Assembly (NCBI GenBank): GCA_965250265.1
Contig: CBDFNO010000015.1
Coordinates: 372,001 to 436,000 of the forward strand
Source: PRS1 sp965250265
Lineage (GTDB): Bacteria > Bacteroidota > Bacteroidia > Flavobacteriales > Flavobacteriaceae
Direction of reading: 5' to 3'
Length of the DNA stretch: 64,000 bases
This document shows, in pieces, positions 18,912-26,593 of this stretch. Below the pieces are notes generated by a model that made no database searches, was not told the DNA's origin, and saw only the letters and a program-made list of their open reading frames with translations. Every line of letters begins with the position of its first letter. The stretch's first letter is position 1. A program made the translations under genes and the position numbers.

Positions 18912-18957
18912 ATTACCAGTAAACATCAGAGTATTATTTCTGCTGTTTACTGGTAAT
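18912..18957 (-). terminator. Intercistronic hairpin between binding-protein and phosphorylase genes
   Basis: A perfect 13-bp stem (18912-18924 with 18945-18957, arm ATTACCAGTAAAC) encloses a 20-nt loop. On the minus strand it follows the stop of the PKD/DUF5011 gene by 10 nt and lacks a strong T-run. It may therefore be a partial terminator or an mRNA-stabilising structure that lowers expression of the downstream metabolic half of the operon relative to the surface-protein half. Confidence 0.5.
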
Positions 18958-18966
18958 ATTAGTACT

Positions 18967-20760
18967 TTATGGATTTATAATTATAGAAACGTTATCCAAA
19001 TACAAGGTTGTAAAACAACCGTCTACACCACCACATATAGCTACAAACTCCAATGTAATACCGCCACTTATATCGCCTGCATTAACAGTATAAGTTGTGG
19101 TAAAAGTTTGCCAAGTATCTGTTGGTGTTACTGCAAAGTTTTCAACTTGATTAACTCCCGCTGCAGCTTCAACAAAAGACTGAAAGCTAAATACGCCACT
19201 TTCACCCTCTAATGATCCCATATAATCAAACGTAACTTGTACTTGGTCACCTACTGAAATTGTACCAGCCCCTTTTCTTTCTTGCTTAAGAGTTGGGTTA
19301 TTTCCTCCGTTAAAAGCATAAAGTTTAGCAGAAAATGCTCCACCACTACTTTGCGTATCATCGATAGTAATACTTCCTCCATTTTCGTATACTGCCCAAC
19401 CATCAAGGTTTCCTGTTTCAAAGTCACCATTTTCAGCTATTCCATCAATAGAACAACCTTCGCAGCCGCCGCCGCCGCCAGAACCTTCTCCTGACAGCAT
19501 TACATCGGTGATCAAAATAGTTCCAGCTCCAAATTCTAATATTGCAAATTGATTTGCAGCACCCACCTCGTTACTCCAGTTTGATAATGGAAGGCTCATC
19601 TGAACCCATCCGTTTGCTAAAGGTGTTCCGTCCGCTATTGGAAATGATATTTCATTTTCAGGTACTTTTACTCTTATGGTAGTATAATCGGTCGTTTTAA
19701 TTTTAAACTCAAGAGTTGAATAGTTGGAAAGTATTCCTGTTTCCATTTCTGTGAAGGCAAGAGCCGATACATCTCCCCAGCCTGTTCCTGAAATGAGTTG
19801 TATGCTTGGATTGTAAGTCGCGTCTCCACTATAGTCTGAAACAATGGCTGTTCCGGATCCCCAATCATCAATTGTTGATGGAATCGTTACAGTCGCTGAC
19901 GTAGCATATATATAATCTCCTGTACCACCGTCAGCAGTAGCAACTACAACCGTTCTTGTAACTTCAGCAGCTGCATTACCAGCTGCATCATTTACGTTGT
20001 AGGTTATGATATACGTGGCTGCTATATTTACATCTACAATATCTCCTGCAACTACAATGTTATCGGTAATATCACCATCTACATCATCTGTAGCCGTTGC
20101 GCCTGGATCAGTAAATGTGCCTCCTATTTCAACATTCATAGTGGCACTCCCAATTAACGTAATTACCGGTGCTACAGAATCATTAGCAACTATAACCGTT
20201 CTCGTAACTTCAGTCGCTGCATTACCATATTCATCATTTACATTATAGGTAATGACGTATGTGCCTTCAGTATTTACATCTACAGTATCTCCTGCAACTA
20301 CAATGTTAGCAGTAATATCTCCATCTACATCGTCTGTAGCCGTTGCTCCTGGATCTGTAAATGTGCCTCCTGTTATAACATTCATGGTAGCGTCCCCAAG
20401 TAATGTGATTACCGGTGTTCCTTCATCTATTATATTAATTGTTATTTCGTCTTCAAAGGTATCATCAGATGATCCTGCAACATTTTTTGCTTTTAATATT
20501 ACTGTATAGGTTCCGTTTGGATAAACATTTATAGGATTAATTAATGTGGATATATCACTTCCGTCTCCAAAATCCCATTCATATTTTTGTGCATTCTCTG
20601 ATGTATTTATAAAGGTTACCGTCCCTGTATATGCATTAATAGTATGCGTAAAGCCAGCAATAACCTTTGGCAATAAAGTATCATCGTCCTCACATCCAGT
20701 TATGGAAATCGCTAAAATAAAAAGCGACAGTAGTTTAAAATTTCTAATTAATTGTTTCAT
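18967..20760 (-). CDS. Surface glycan-binding lipoprotein with PKD, two DUF5011/HYR-like and CBM-like domains
   Basis: I choose the ATG at 20760 (MKQLIRNF): it follows the upstream stop by about 20 bp and gives a clean lipoprotein signal (LFILAISITGCEDDD). The next in-frame start upstream would overlap the GH16 gene. The 597-residue protein has a PKD domain (YEWDFGDGSD) near residues 30-105, then two near-identical Ig-like DUF5011 repeats (GGTFTDPGATATDDVDGDIT in both). A beta-sandwich and a poly-Gly hinge follow, then a C-terminal CBM4/9-like domain (GDFETGNLDGW...YLDNVSIIINP). No catalytic residues are seen. It probably takes the SusE/F-type role of holding glucan at the surface beside the GH16 lipoprotein. 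Confidence 0.8.
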   Translation of the reverse strand: MKQLIRNFKLLSLFILAISITGCEDDDTLLPKVIAGFTHTINAYTGTVTFINTSENAQKYEWDFGDGSDISTLINPINVYPNGTYTVILKAKNVAGSSDDTFEDEITINIIDEGTPVITLLGDATMNVITGGTFTDPGATATDDVDGDITANIVVAGDTVDVNTEGTYVITYNVNDEYGNAATEVTRTVIVANDSVAPVITLIGSATMNVEIGGTFTDPGATATDDVDGDITDNIVVAGDIVDVNIAATYIITYNVNDAAGNAAAEVTRTVVVATADGGTGDYIYATSATVTIPSTIDDWGSGTAIVSDYSGDATYNPSIQLISGTGWGDVSALAFTEMETGILSNYSTLEFKIKTTDYTTIRVKVPENEISFPIADGTPLANGWVQMSLPLSNWSNEVGAANQFAILEFGAGTILITDVMLSGEGSGGGGGCEGCSIDGIAENGDFETGNLDGWAVYENGGSITIDDTQSSGGAFSAKLYAFNGGNNPTLKQERKGAGTISVGDQVQVTFDYMGSLEGESGVFSFQSFVEAAAGVNQVENFAVTPTDTWQTFTTTYTVNAGDISGGITLEFVAICGGVDGCFTTLYLDNVSIIINP

Positions 20761-20779
20761 AATATTTTTATTTGTTGTA

Positions 20780-21673
20780 TTAGTTATTGTCATTATTACT
20801 TTTATATACTCTTACATAATCTATGAGCATGTTTTGAGGAAAGCTTGTTTCGCCATCTGGAGCTCCTGGAAAATTACCTCCAACTGCTAAATTGATTATG
20901 ATATAGAAAGGTTTATTAAAAACCCACTCGCCTAAAGTACCTGTACCATCGTCTGGTGTCACTTCGAGATCGGCAGGTGTTATTTGATTATATAGCACAT
21001 CATCTACATAATAATTTATATAATCTGGTCCCCATTCAATTCCAAATACATGAAACCCAGCATCAAAACGGTCATTTCCTAAATCATAACTTTTTGTAAT
21101 TTGTCCTTGAGGAATTGTAAGACCAGAATAACCAGGACCATGTACTGTACCGCTTACTTGAGTAGGTTCTTGCCTGCGATACTCCATAATATCTATTTCA
21201 CCACATTGCGGCCAAGGAACTTCATCGCAATCGGCTCCTAGTAGCCAAAACGCTGGCCAAAGACCAGAACCATCAGGCACTCTAATTCGTGCCTCGAAAC
21301 GTCCATAAGCCTGTTCGAATTTATCTCTAGTTAATAGTTTTGCAGAGGTATAGGAAGACCCATTAAACTGCTCTTCTTGAGCGGTTATTATTAATATTCC
21401 GTTTTGTACAGTTACATTTTCAGTACGATCTGTATAGTATTGTAACTCGTTATTACCCCAACCATTAACTCCTGTACCAATATCGTAACCCCAATTGGCT
21501 GGATTTGGAACGCCTTCTGTATCAAAGTCATCTTGCCATACTAAATTTGTAAATTCAGCAACGGTTTGTGTGTCATCTGTAGCACAGCTAGAAATAACAA
21601 AAACTGTTACTAATAGAAAAGACACAAACAGTAATGCTTTTTCTTTTGTTTTATATTTTATTGTTTTGATCAT
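20780..21673 (-). CDS. GH16 laminarinase-like lipoprotein
   Basis: The protein has 297 residues with a lipoprotein signal (VSFLLVTVFVISSCATDD, Cys30) followed by a single GH16 domain. The catalytic motif CGEIDIMEYRRQ gives Glu159, Asp161 and Glu164; the flanking GRFEARIRVPDGSGLWPAFW and WQDDFD are standard GH16 laminarinase strands. Unlike the other GH16 (8337-9944), it has no accessory or T9SS domain and should be anchored to a membrane, probably exposed at the outer membrane. It lies between two surface-binding lipoprotein genes, suggesting a surface complex that cuts bound beta-1,3-glucan. Confidence 0.92.
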   Translation of the reverse strand: MIKTIKYKTKEKALLFVSFLLVTVFVISSCATDDTQTVAEFTNLVWQDDFDTEGVPNPANWGYDIGTGVNGWGNNELQYYTDRTENVTVQNGILIITAQEEQFNGSSYTSAKLLTRDKFEQAYGRFEARIRVPDGSGLWPAFWLLGADCDEVPWPQCGEIDIMEYRRQEPTQVSGTVHGPGYSGLTIPQGQITKSYDLGNDRFDAGFHVFGIEWGPDYINYYVDDVLYNQITPADLEVTPDDGTGTLGEWVFNKPFYIIINLAVGGNFPGAPDGETSFPQNMLIDYVRVYKSNNDNN

Positions 21674-21707
21674 CTTTTTATGTTTTGAATTTTATAAATA
21701 GTCTAAC

Positions 21708-23123
21708 TTATTCTGAATAGAAATAAATATTATCCAAATAAAAATTTGTTAATGGCGAACCATTAATGTTTTCATATATAATAAGCCCCATATTGTTCTT
21801 GTTTGCCAAGGTTATAGGTATCTCCAATGTGCTCCATGTATCTGTAACAAAATCAGAGGCATTAAAAAATACTTGTTGAAATGTATCATCACCACCACCA
21901 TCAACTTGGTCAGCACCAAAATCTCGAAGCGTAATTAAAAAGTCAAGATTTGGAGGTATATCACCTGGAATAAACATATTGATGTGTAAATTTGGCTTTT
22001 CGGTTGCATCCACTGTTGGGCTAGCAAATTGAGTACCAACAAAATTAAAATTAGTATAGTTTAATATATTATCTCCGTTTATAGCAAAATCAGCAGAAAG
22101 GGTTGTTTGCCAAGGCTCCCAATACCCATTGAAAAAGTCTACAGGTACATTATCATAGGCATCAGAGAAAATAGAGATTACATCGGTCGGATCTCGTGTA
22201 GGTGTTGGAGCAAAATTAAATTCTCCCAATACATTTACTGCTAATGACCCTGTTGCTTCTACACCAACTAAAGTTGCCGTAATAACAGCTTCGCCAGGGT
22301 TAAGAGCCGAAGCCAATCCTGTCTCATCTATACTTACAACACTTGGGTCTGAAGACATCCAATCGAAATAATCTTGCGAAGCAAAAACAGTTACATCTTG
22401 TCCTGTACCCAAATTAAATGTTACGTTTGGTAGAGCTACTAGTCCATTTGTATCTACAAACGTTTGAAACTCTGCATCCTCACCATCATATATTTCTGGT
22501 CTTGGATTCCCAATGGTTCCAAGTTTTTCAAATCGCAAGTCATCAATCCAAAAGGTATAGCCATATCCACCTGTATTTTGTGTACCTGCAGAATACCAAA
22601 ACATCCCTCTTTCTTCAATGAGTTTCGAAGGATCTGGTATTGGTATAACATATTTAACCCAGTTAGTACTGAAACTTATATTTGCAATATTTGCCGAATA
22701 TTTATTCTCAAAAAAGTCTTGACCAAAACCAAGTTCACCAATAGTAACCCCATGTGAAGCTTTGGCCCAAAAGGTTAATGCATCATATCCTGTTAAGTCA
22801 CGACCAGCACCTTCTACTCTAAATATGGCACCAGCATAACCGCCTTCAGGGTCGTCTGCATTTGGCACATCAAAACGCATAGAGGCTTCACTTTCATAGC
22901 CTTCGCTATTATCTACTGTCCAAGCCGTTGGTTTTGAACCTAAAAATGGAAAGTAAAAGTTGCTACCTAGGCCAATGGGCGAATCTGTAAAGATCTCACC
23001 AGTTTTAGCGAGTGTAGCAAACTCTATCTCATCAGAAAAGTCTCTTTCACAACTAATAGTCACCATAAAAACTAGTGCTAAAAGGAATGTGATTTTTGAA
23101 TATCTAAATTTTATATTTTTCAT
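21708..23123 (-). CDS. Surface glycan-binding lipoprotein with Big_2-like Ig domain
   Basis: The protein has 471 residues with a lipoprotein signal (FLLALVFMVTISCERDF). An N-terminal beta-sandwich (about 45-205) contains DLTGYDALTFWAKAS and FWIDDLRFEKLG, a fold seen in CBM-like domains. A Big_2-like Ig domain follows (DWMSSDPSVVSIDETGLASA), then a C-terminal beta-sandwich ending NFYLDNIYFYSE. No enzyme motif is visible. It lies 12 bp after the glycosidase-barrel fusion gene and 34 bp before the GH16 lipoprotein, so it is almost certainly co-expressed with both. A glucan-binding role is inferred from architecture and neighbours. Confidence 0.75.
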   Translation of the reverse strand: MKNIKFRYSKITFLLALVFMVTISCERDFSDEIEFATLAKTGEIFTDSPIGLGSNFYFPFLGSKPTAWTVDNSEGYESEASMRFDVPNADDPEGGYAGAIFRVEGAGRDLTGYDALTFWAKASHGVTIGELGFGQDFFENKYSANIANISFSTNWVKYVIPIPDPSKLIEERGMFWYSAGTQNTGGYGYTFWIDDLRFEKLGTIGNPRPEIYDGEDAEFQTFVDTNGLVALPNVTFNLGTGQDVTVFASQDYFDWMSSDPSVVSIDETGLASALNPGEAVITATLVGVEATGSLAVNVLGEFNFAPTPTRDPTDVISIFSDAYDNVPVDFFNGYWEPWQTTLSADFAINGDNILNYTNFNFVGTQFASPTVDATEKPNLHINMFIPGDIPPNLDFLITLRDFGADQVDGGGDDTFQQVFFNASDFVTDTWSTLEIPITLANKNNMGLIIYENINGSPLTNFYLDNIYFYSE

Positions 23124-23135
23124 TTTTCTAATTTT

Positions 23136-26100
23136 TTATTTTCCTATGTTGATATGTATATATGTTCTAATTTCCCATTCGTTACCATCACCAAATCCAA
23201 CTGGACTTATTGCTGGTACTGGAGGAAATGTATTAGGAGGCACTGCATTAGGCAAATAACGTGGAGAAAATTCGTCTAATGAACGCCATGTAGCACGTAT
23301 TCCAATTTTAGTATCTGGTAAAATAAACCAGTCTGGTTTCCCTACAGATGTTGATAAATCCAACATTAACTGTACCGGATAGGTCAAGTTAAAATCACGA
23401 TGATAATCGTAAGGTCCCCAATCATTAAATTTAAAGGAGTGGGTTAGCTTAATTTTATTATAAATTAACCTTATATCACCTCCAATACGTTCAATCAATC
23501 TTTCGTCACTACCATTAGATTGAGCATTACCAGCATATAAGTTAGCAATAAGCCCTAAATCAGGACTAAATTTTGATACAATGCGAGTATGTGCTTCCCA
23601 CAAATCATGTGCAGGAGCGGAATTAGGAAATGCAAAAGCAGTACGGTCTGCTAAAAATCCTATGGCTGCATCTTGAGCTGTTGGGTGATCGCGAAAAACA
23701 AAACCTAAATTAAAGGCAAATTTTGCATCTTCTTGTCTGTCATTATCCCATTCGTAATACCAAGTTCCTGGTGTTGGGTCGTAGGTTAATAACAATTCTC
23801 CTGCTATTGTTTCTCTATTTGCTCTTACCACAAACGGATCGTCTTGTATGTTTCTTAACCTACCTGGTGCTTGCACATCGTTTGGCATAGCATCAACAAT
23901 TGGTTTTTGCCATAAAAAATTAGGCGCTATTTGAAGATTACCAATTGTATAAGTAAATCCTGTTAGAAAATTAGTTTGATTGCCACTTCCAGTATCTTTA
24001 AGTCGCCATCCAGTAAATGTTTTGGTTTGGTCTGCACCACCATTGGCAACTAATCCTTGTATTGCACCTTGAGCATACCAGTTAAATAATCCTTTTTGAT
24101 ACGTTATTTTTGCTTTCCCTCCCCAATTATCGCTTGAATTAACCTTATCATTATAAATGATGTATTTATCGTTAAAAAAAGGATCATTTGGATCATAATT
24201 AGGGTTGTTTTCAGCAATTTGAAATTCTCTTCCGTTTATTGGCTCGCCTCCCCAAATAGCTCCGAGTTGAAATCCAAAAGCACCAAAGTCTCTTTCTACT
24301 GATAATGTTGCTCTACGCGTTTTTGGTTGTGGTATTGCAATTGATGTCACTGCTGTACCAACATCGTCTATATCTTCATGGTAAACTACGCTCACATCAT
24401 AATGGTCAATTGTACGGCTGTACTTTAATAATATTGCTGGGTTTGCTCCCCACCAAAGTTGAGGTCCAAAAGCAGCTTTTAATCCTTTAAACGCTTTTTT
24501 ACCATCTACTTCAAAACCTAATATTTCACCTTGATAAATATCCAAATTTGGTCCATAATTTGCCTCTGGATATAGGTTAAAGAAATCTCCTTCATATCCC
24601 CAATGATAATGCCCAGTACGATAAAACCCTCTTAAATCAAATTCTTTAGCTTTCCATTCGAATTCGGCATTATATACTTTTATTCTTTCATTATCGGAAA
24701 GATCCTTAATTCCATCGTTTGTATTTACCGAAATAGGGCGTCCTCTGTTTTCATAAAAAATTTCATCAATCGGGTTGTCTGCTACATTACCAAGTATATT
24801 GAAATTTACATTGGCACGCATATTAGAAGTAGGATTACCCTCAATACCTACAAAGTAAGATTGCATGTGATCAAAACCCAATTGATCTGGATATTCTGAT
24901 GCATCCGGATCTTCACTTCTAGGTGTTGTAATTAAATTACCTCCAGTATTAAACGTTGTAAACTCTGCCCTTAAATTACTAAGACGAAGTTTTTGACTGC
25001 TACCTCCTCCTAAAGCTGCTTTATCTCCACGTGCTCTTAACACGGCATCCATTAATTCAATATTGTCAAAATAATTATTAACAAAATCTAGCGTTACATC
25101 TTCACCATAAGGATTTAAACTATGTGCTTCTTTTAAGGCATAATAGGCTGCTCGAGGATACAAGGTATAAAGACCTCTCTCATTTGTAGGTCCTTTGGCG
25201 CAAATACCAAACCATTCTTCATTCATGTTATTTTCACCTTCTTTTTCTAGATCTCTATTATAACCTCCATTTGACCATGATGCATTATCATCATGCAGAT
25301 CTGCATTTTTCCTATCATCGAATCCATATTTCCACCATCCGTCGCTAAACTGAAACGTAAAGCCTCCAATTGAATTTTCTGCTTTTCCTAACCCTGAAGC
25401 GTTTTGGTATATCTCTTTCCAATTTCCCACCATATAGTGGGCTTGTGATAACTGGTCTTCTTTTTTTTCAATTTCATTAAACGCATCGGCACCAAACTCG
25501 GTAAACATAATAGGTTTTTTTAGTTTGTCTTTAACTACCTGAAACATATCACCAAATGAAACACCACGATACACGTTGGTACCGTATATATCTACATCTT
25601 TACATTCTTCGGCTATAATATCTATAAATAACACGTCGCCATTACATATAGCTACAGGATGAGATGAATCCATAGCTTTTATTTTTTTTGCGGCCTCATT
25701 CATTAATCTATACATTGGTCGCCCACGACTTTCTCCAATAAAATTCCTTTCCTCTTCTGCATCCGGAAAATCTTCTGTTTCCGCTCCAGCCCAGAACAGT
25801 CCGTAGTTATTCTCATTACCTAATAGGTACAGTAATAAACCAGGTGTATTTTTGTAATCTTTCACCAATTGATCAATTTCAGATAAAAGAAAATCTTGTG
25901 TACGAGGTTCAGAATAAATAGTAACAGGAGTCCAAACACCATCAAGTGTTAATCCATAGCGACCAAATGAATGATTAAGCATCGTATATATACCGTAGTT
26001 TTCGTAGATATACTGAATCCACTTTGCCGGCACGCCAGTATATTGACGTATGACATTTATTCCCATGTTTTTGAGTAAGCCCATTTCGGCATCAAGACCT

Positions 26101-26318
26101 GCTTTAATTACATCATCCGATTTCTTCCAAAAATTAGCATTTACGGTATTAGTCCCGATAGGGATGTAATCCCAATTCATACCGTTGATCATAAAATCTT
26201 CTCCATTGACTACTAACTTCATTCCATCATCGTTGCTTACAACTGATACTTTATCAGTTTGAGCAAAGACAGAGGAAGTGAGCAAGAAAAAAATTAGTCC
26301 TAGAAAATTATTTCTCAT
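23136..26318 (-). CDS. Glycoside hydrolase (clan GH-A TIM barrel) fused to a C-terminal outer-membrane beta-barrel
   Basis: I choose the ATG at 26318, which gives a clean Sec signal (NFLGLIFFLLTSSVFAQ). Residues 20-400 are a GH2/GH5-like TIM barrel with acid/base LLGNENNYG (Glu169) and nucleophile MFTEFGADAF (Glu274). From about residue 445 to the end (1060) the sequence changes to alternating hydrophobic/polar strands rich in aromatic residues with Asn/Asp/Gly-rich turns (for example FDLRGFYRTGHYHWGYEG, FGFQLGAIWGGEP, IGIRATWRSLDEFS, WEIRTYIHINIGK). That is the pattern of an outer-membrane porin barrel of perhaps 14-18 strands. A secreted enzyme fused to its own membrane barrel could cleave and admit glucan fragments at one place. 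It is the first gene of the main operon. The enzymatic specificity is unknown. Confidence 0.78.
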   Translation of the reverse strand: MRNNFLGLIFFLLTSSVFAQTDKVSVVSNDDGMKLVVNGEDFMINGMNWDYIPIGTNTVNANFWKKSDDVIKAGLDAEMGLLKNMGINVIRQYTGVPAKWIQYIYENYGIYTMLNHSFGRYGLTLDGVWTPVTIYSEPRTQDFLLSEIDQLVKDYKNTPGLLLYLLGNENNYGLFWAGAETEDFPDAEEERNFIGESRGRPMYRLMNEAAKKIKAMDSSHPVAICNGDVLFIDIIAEECKDVDIYGTNVYRGVSFGDMFQVVKDKLKKPIMFTEFGADAFNEIEKKEDQLSQAHYMVGNWKEIYQNASGLGKAENSIGGFTFQFSDGWWKYGFDDRKNADLHDDNASWSNGGYNRDLEKEGENNMNEEWFGICAKGPTNERGLYTLYPRAAYYALKEAHSLNPYGEDVTLDFVNNYFDNIELMDAVLRARGDKAALGGGSSQKLRLSNLRAEFTTFNTGGNLITTPRSEDPDASEYPDQLGFDHMQSYFVGIEGNPTSNMRANVNFNILGNVADNPIDEIFYENRGRPISVNTNDGIKDLSDNERIKVYNAEFEWKAKEFDLRGFYRTGHYHWGYEGDFFNLYPEANYGPNLDIYQGEILGFEVDGKKAFKGLKAAFGPQLWWGANPAILLKYSRTIDHYDVSVVYHEDIDDVGTAVTSIAIPQPKTRRATLSVERDFGAFGFQLGAIWGGEPINGREFQIAENNPNYDPNDPFFNDKYIIYNDKVNSSDNWGGKAKITYQKGLFNWYAQGAIQGLVANGGADQTKTFTGWRLKDTGSGNQTNFLTGFTYTIGNLQIAPNFLWQKPIVDAMPNDVQAPGRLRNIQDDPFVVRANRETIAGELLLTYDPTPGTWYYEWDNDRQEDAKFAFNLGFVFRDHPTAQDAAIGFLADRTAFAFPNSAPAHDLWEAHTRIVSKFSPDLGLIANLYAGNAQSNGSDERLIERIGGDIRLIYNKIKLTHSFKFNDWGPYDYHRDFNLTYPVQLMLDLSTSVGKPDWFILPDTKIGIRATWRSLDEFSPRYLPNAVPPNTFPPVPAISPVGFGDGNEWEIRTYIHINIGK

Positions 26319-26351
26319 AATATTTTTGTTTTTAATTATCATTAACACTTA

Positions 26352-26378
26352 CTAATGAGTCTCATATATCTAATGAGT
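26352..26378 (-). promoter_or_regulatory. Direct repeats upstream of the main glucan operon
   Basis: Two copies of ACTCATTAG (minus strand; 26352-26360 and 26370-26378) lie 18 bp apart, 34-60 bp upstream of the chosen start of the glycosidase-barrel gene. Their position would let a bound protein contact the promoter or 5' leader. No exact TAnnTTTG element was found next to them. Confidence 0.3.
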
Positions 26379-26550
26379 TTCTTTTGAGTAAACTTAATGT
26401 TAAGGAATAAGAAAATATCAAAATACACCTCAACAAAAAACATACATTCCAAAAAAACATTAGTTTTCTTAACGAGTTGTTAATAATTATGAGGTTTTAT
26501 TAGTTTCTTCGCATTCTGAAAAAAGTTAAAATAAAACAAAATAGTTTAAT

Positions 26551-26571
26551 ATGTTGTGGTATTGTATAGGT
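26551..26571 (+). promoter_or_regulatory. Shared upstream motif, copy 2
   Basis: The sequence reads TGTTGTGGTATTGTATAGGT at 26552-26571, preceded by A as in copy 1 (3600-3620). It lies between the end of the sensor-regulator gene and the main operon, 234 bp upstream of the operon start. A weaker look-alike (GTATGGTTTTTGTATGGT, around 31062-31079) lies upstream of the sodium/solute symporter gene. The Y_Y_Y-LuxR regulator encoded next door is the natural candidate to bind it. Confidence 0.45.
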
Positions 26572-26593
26572 GTTTTGGAGGTGTGTAGTGTGA

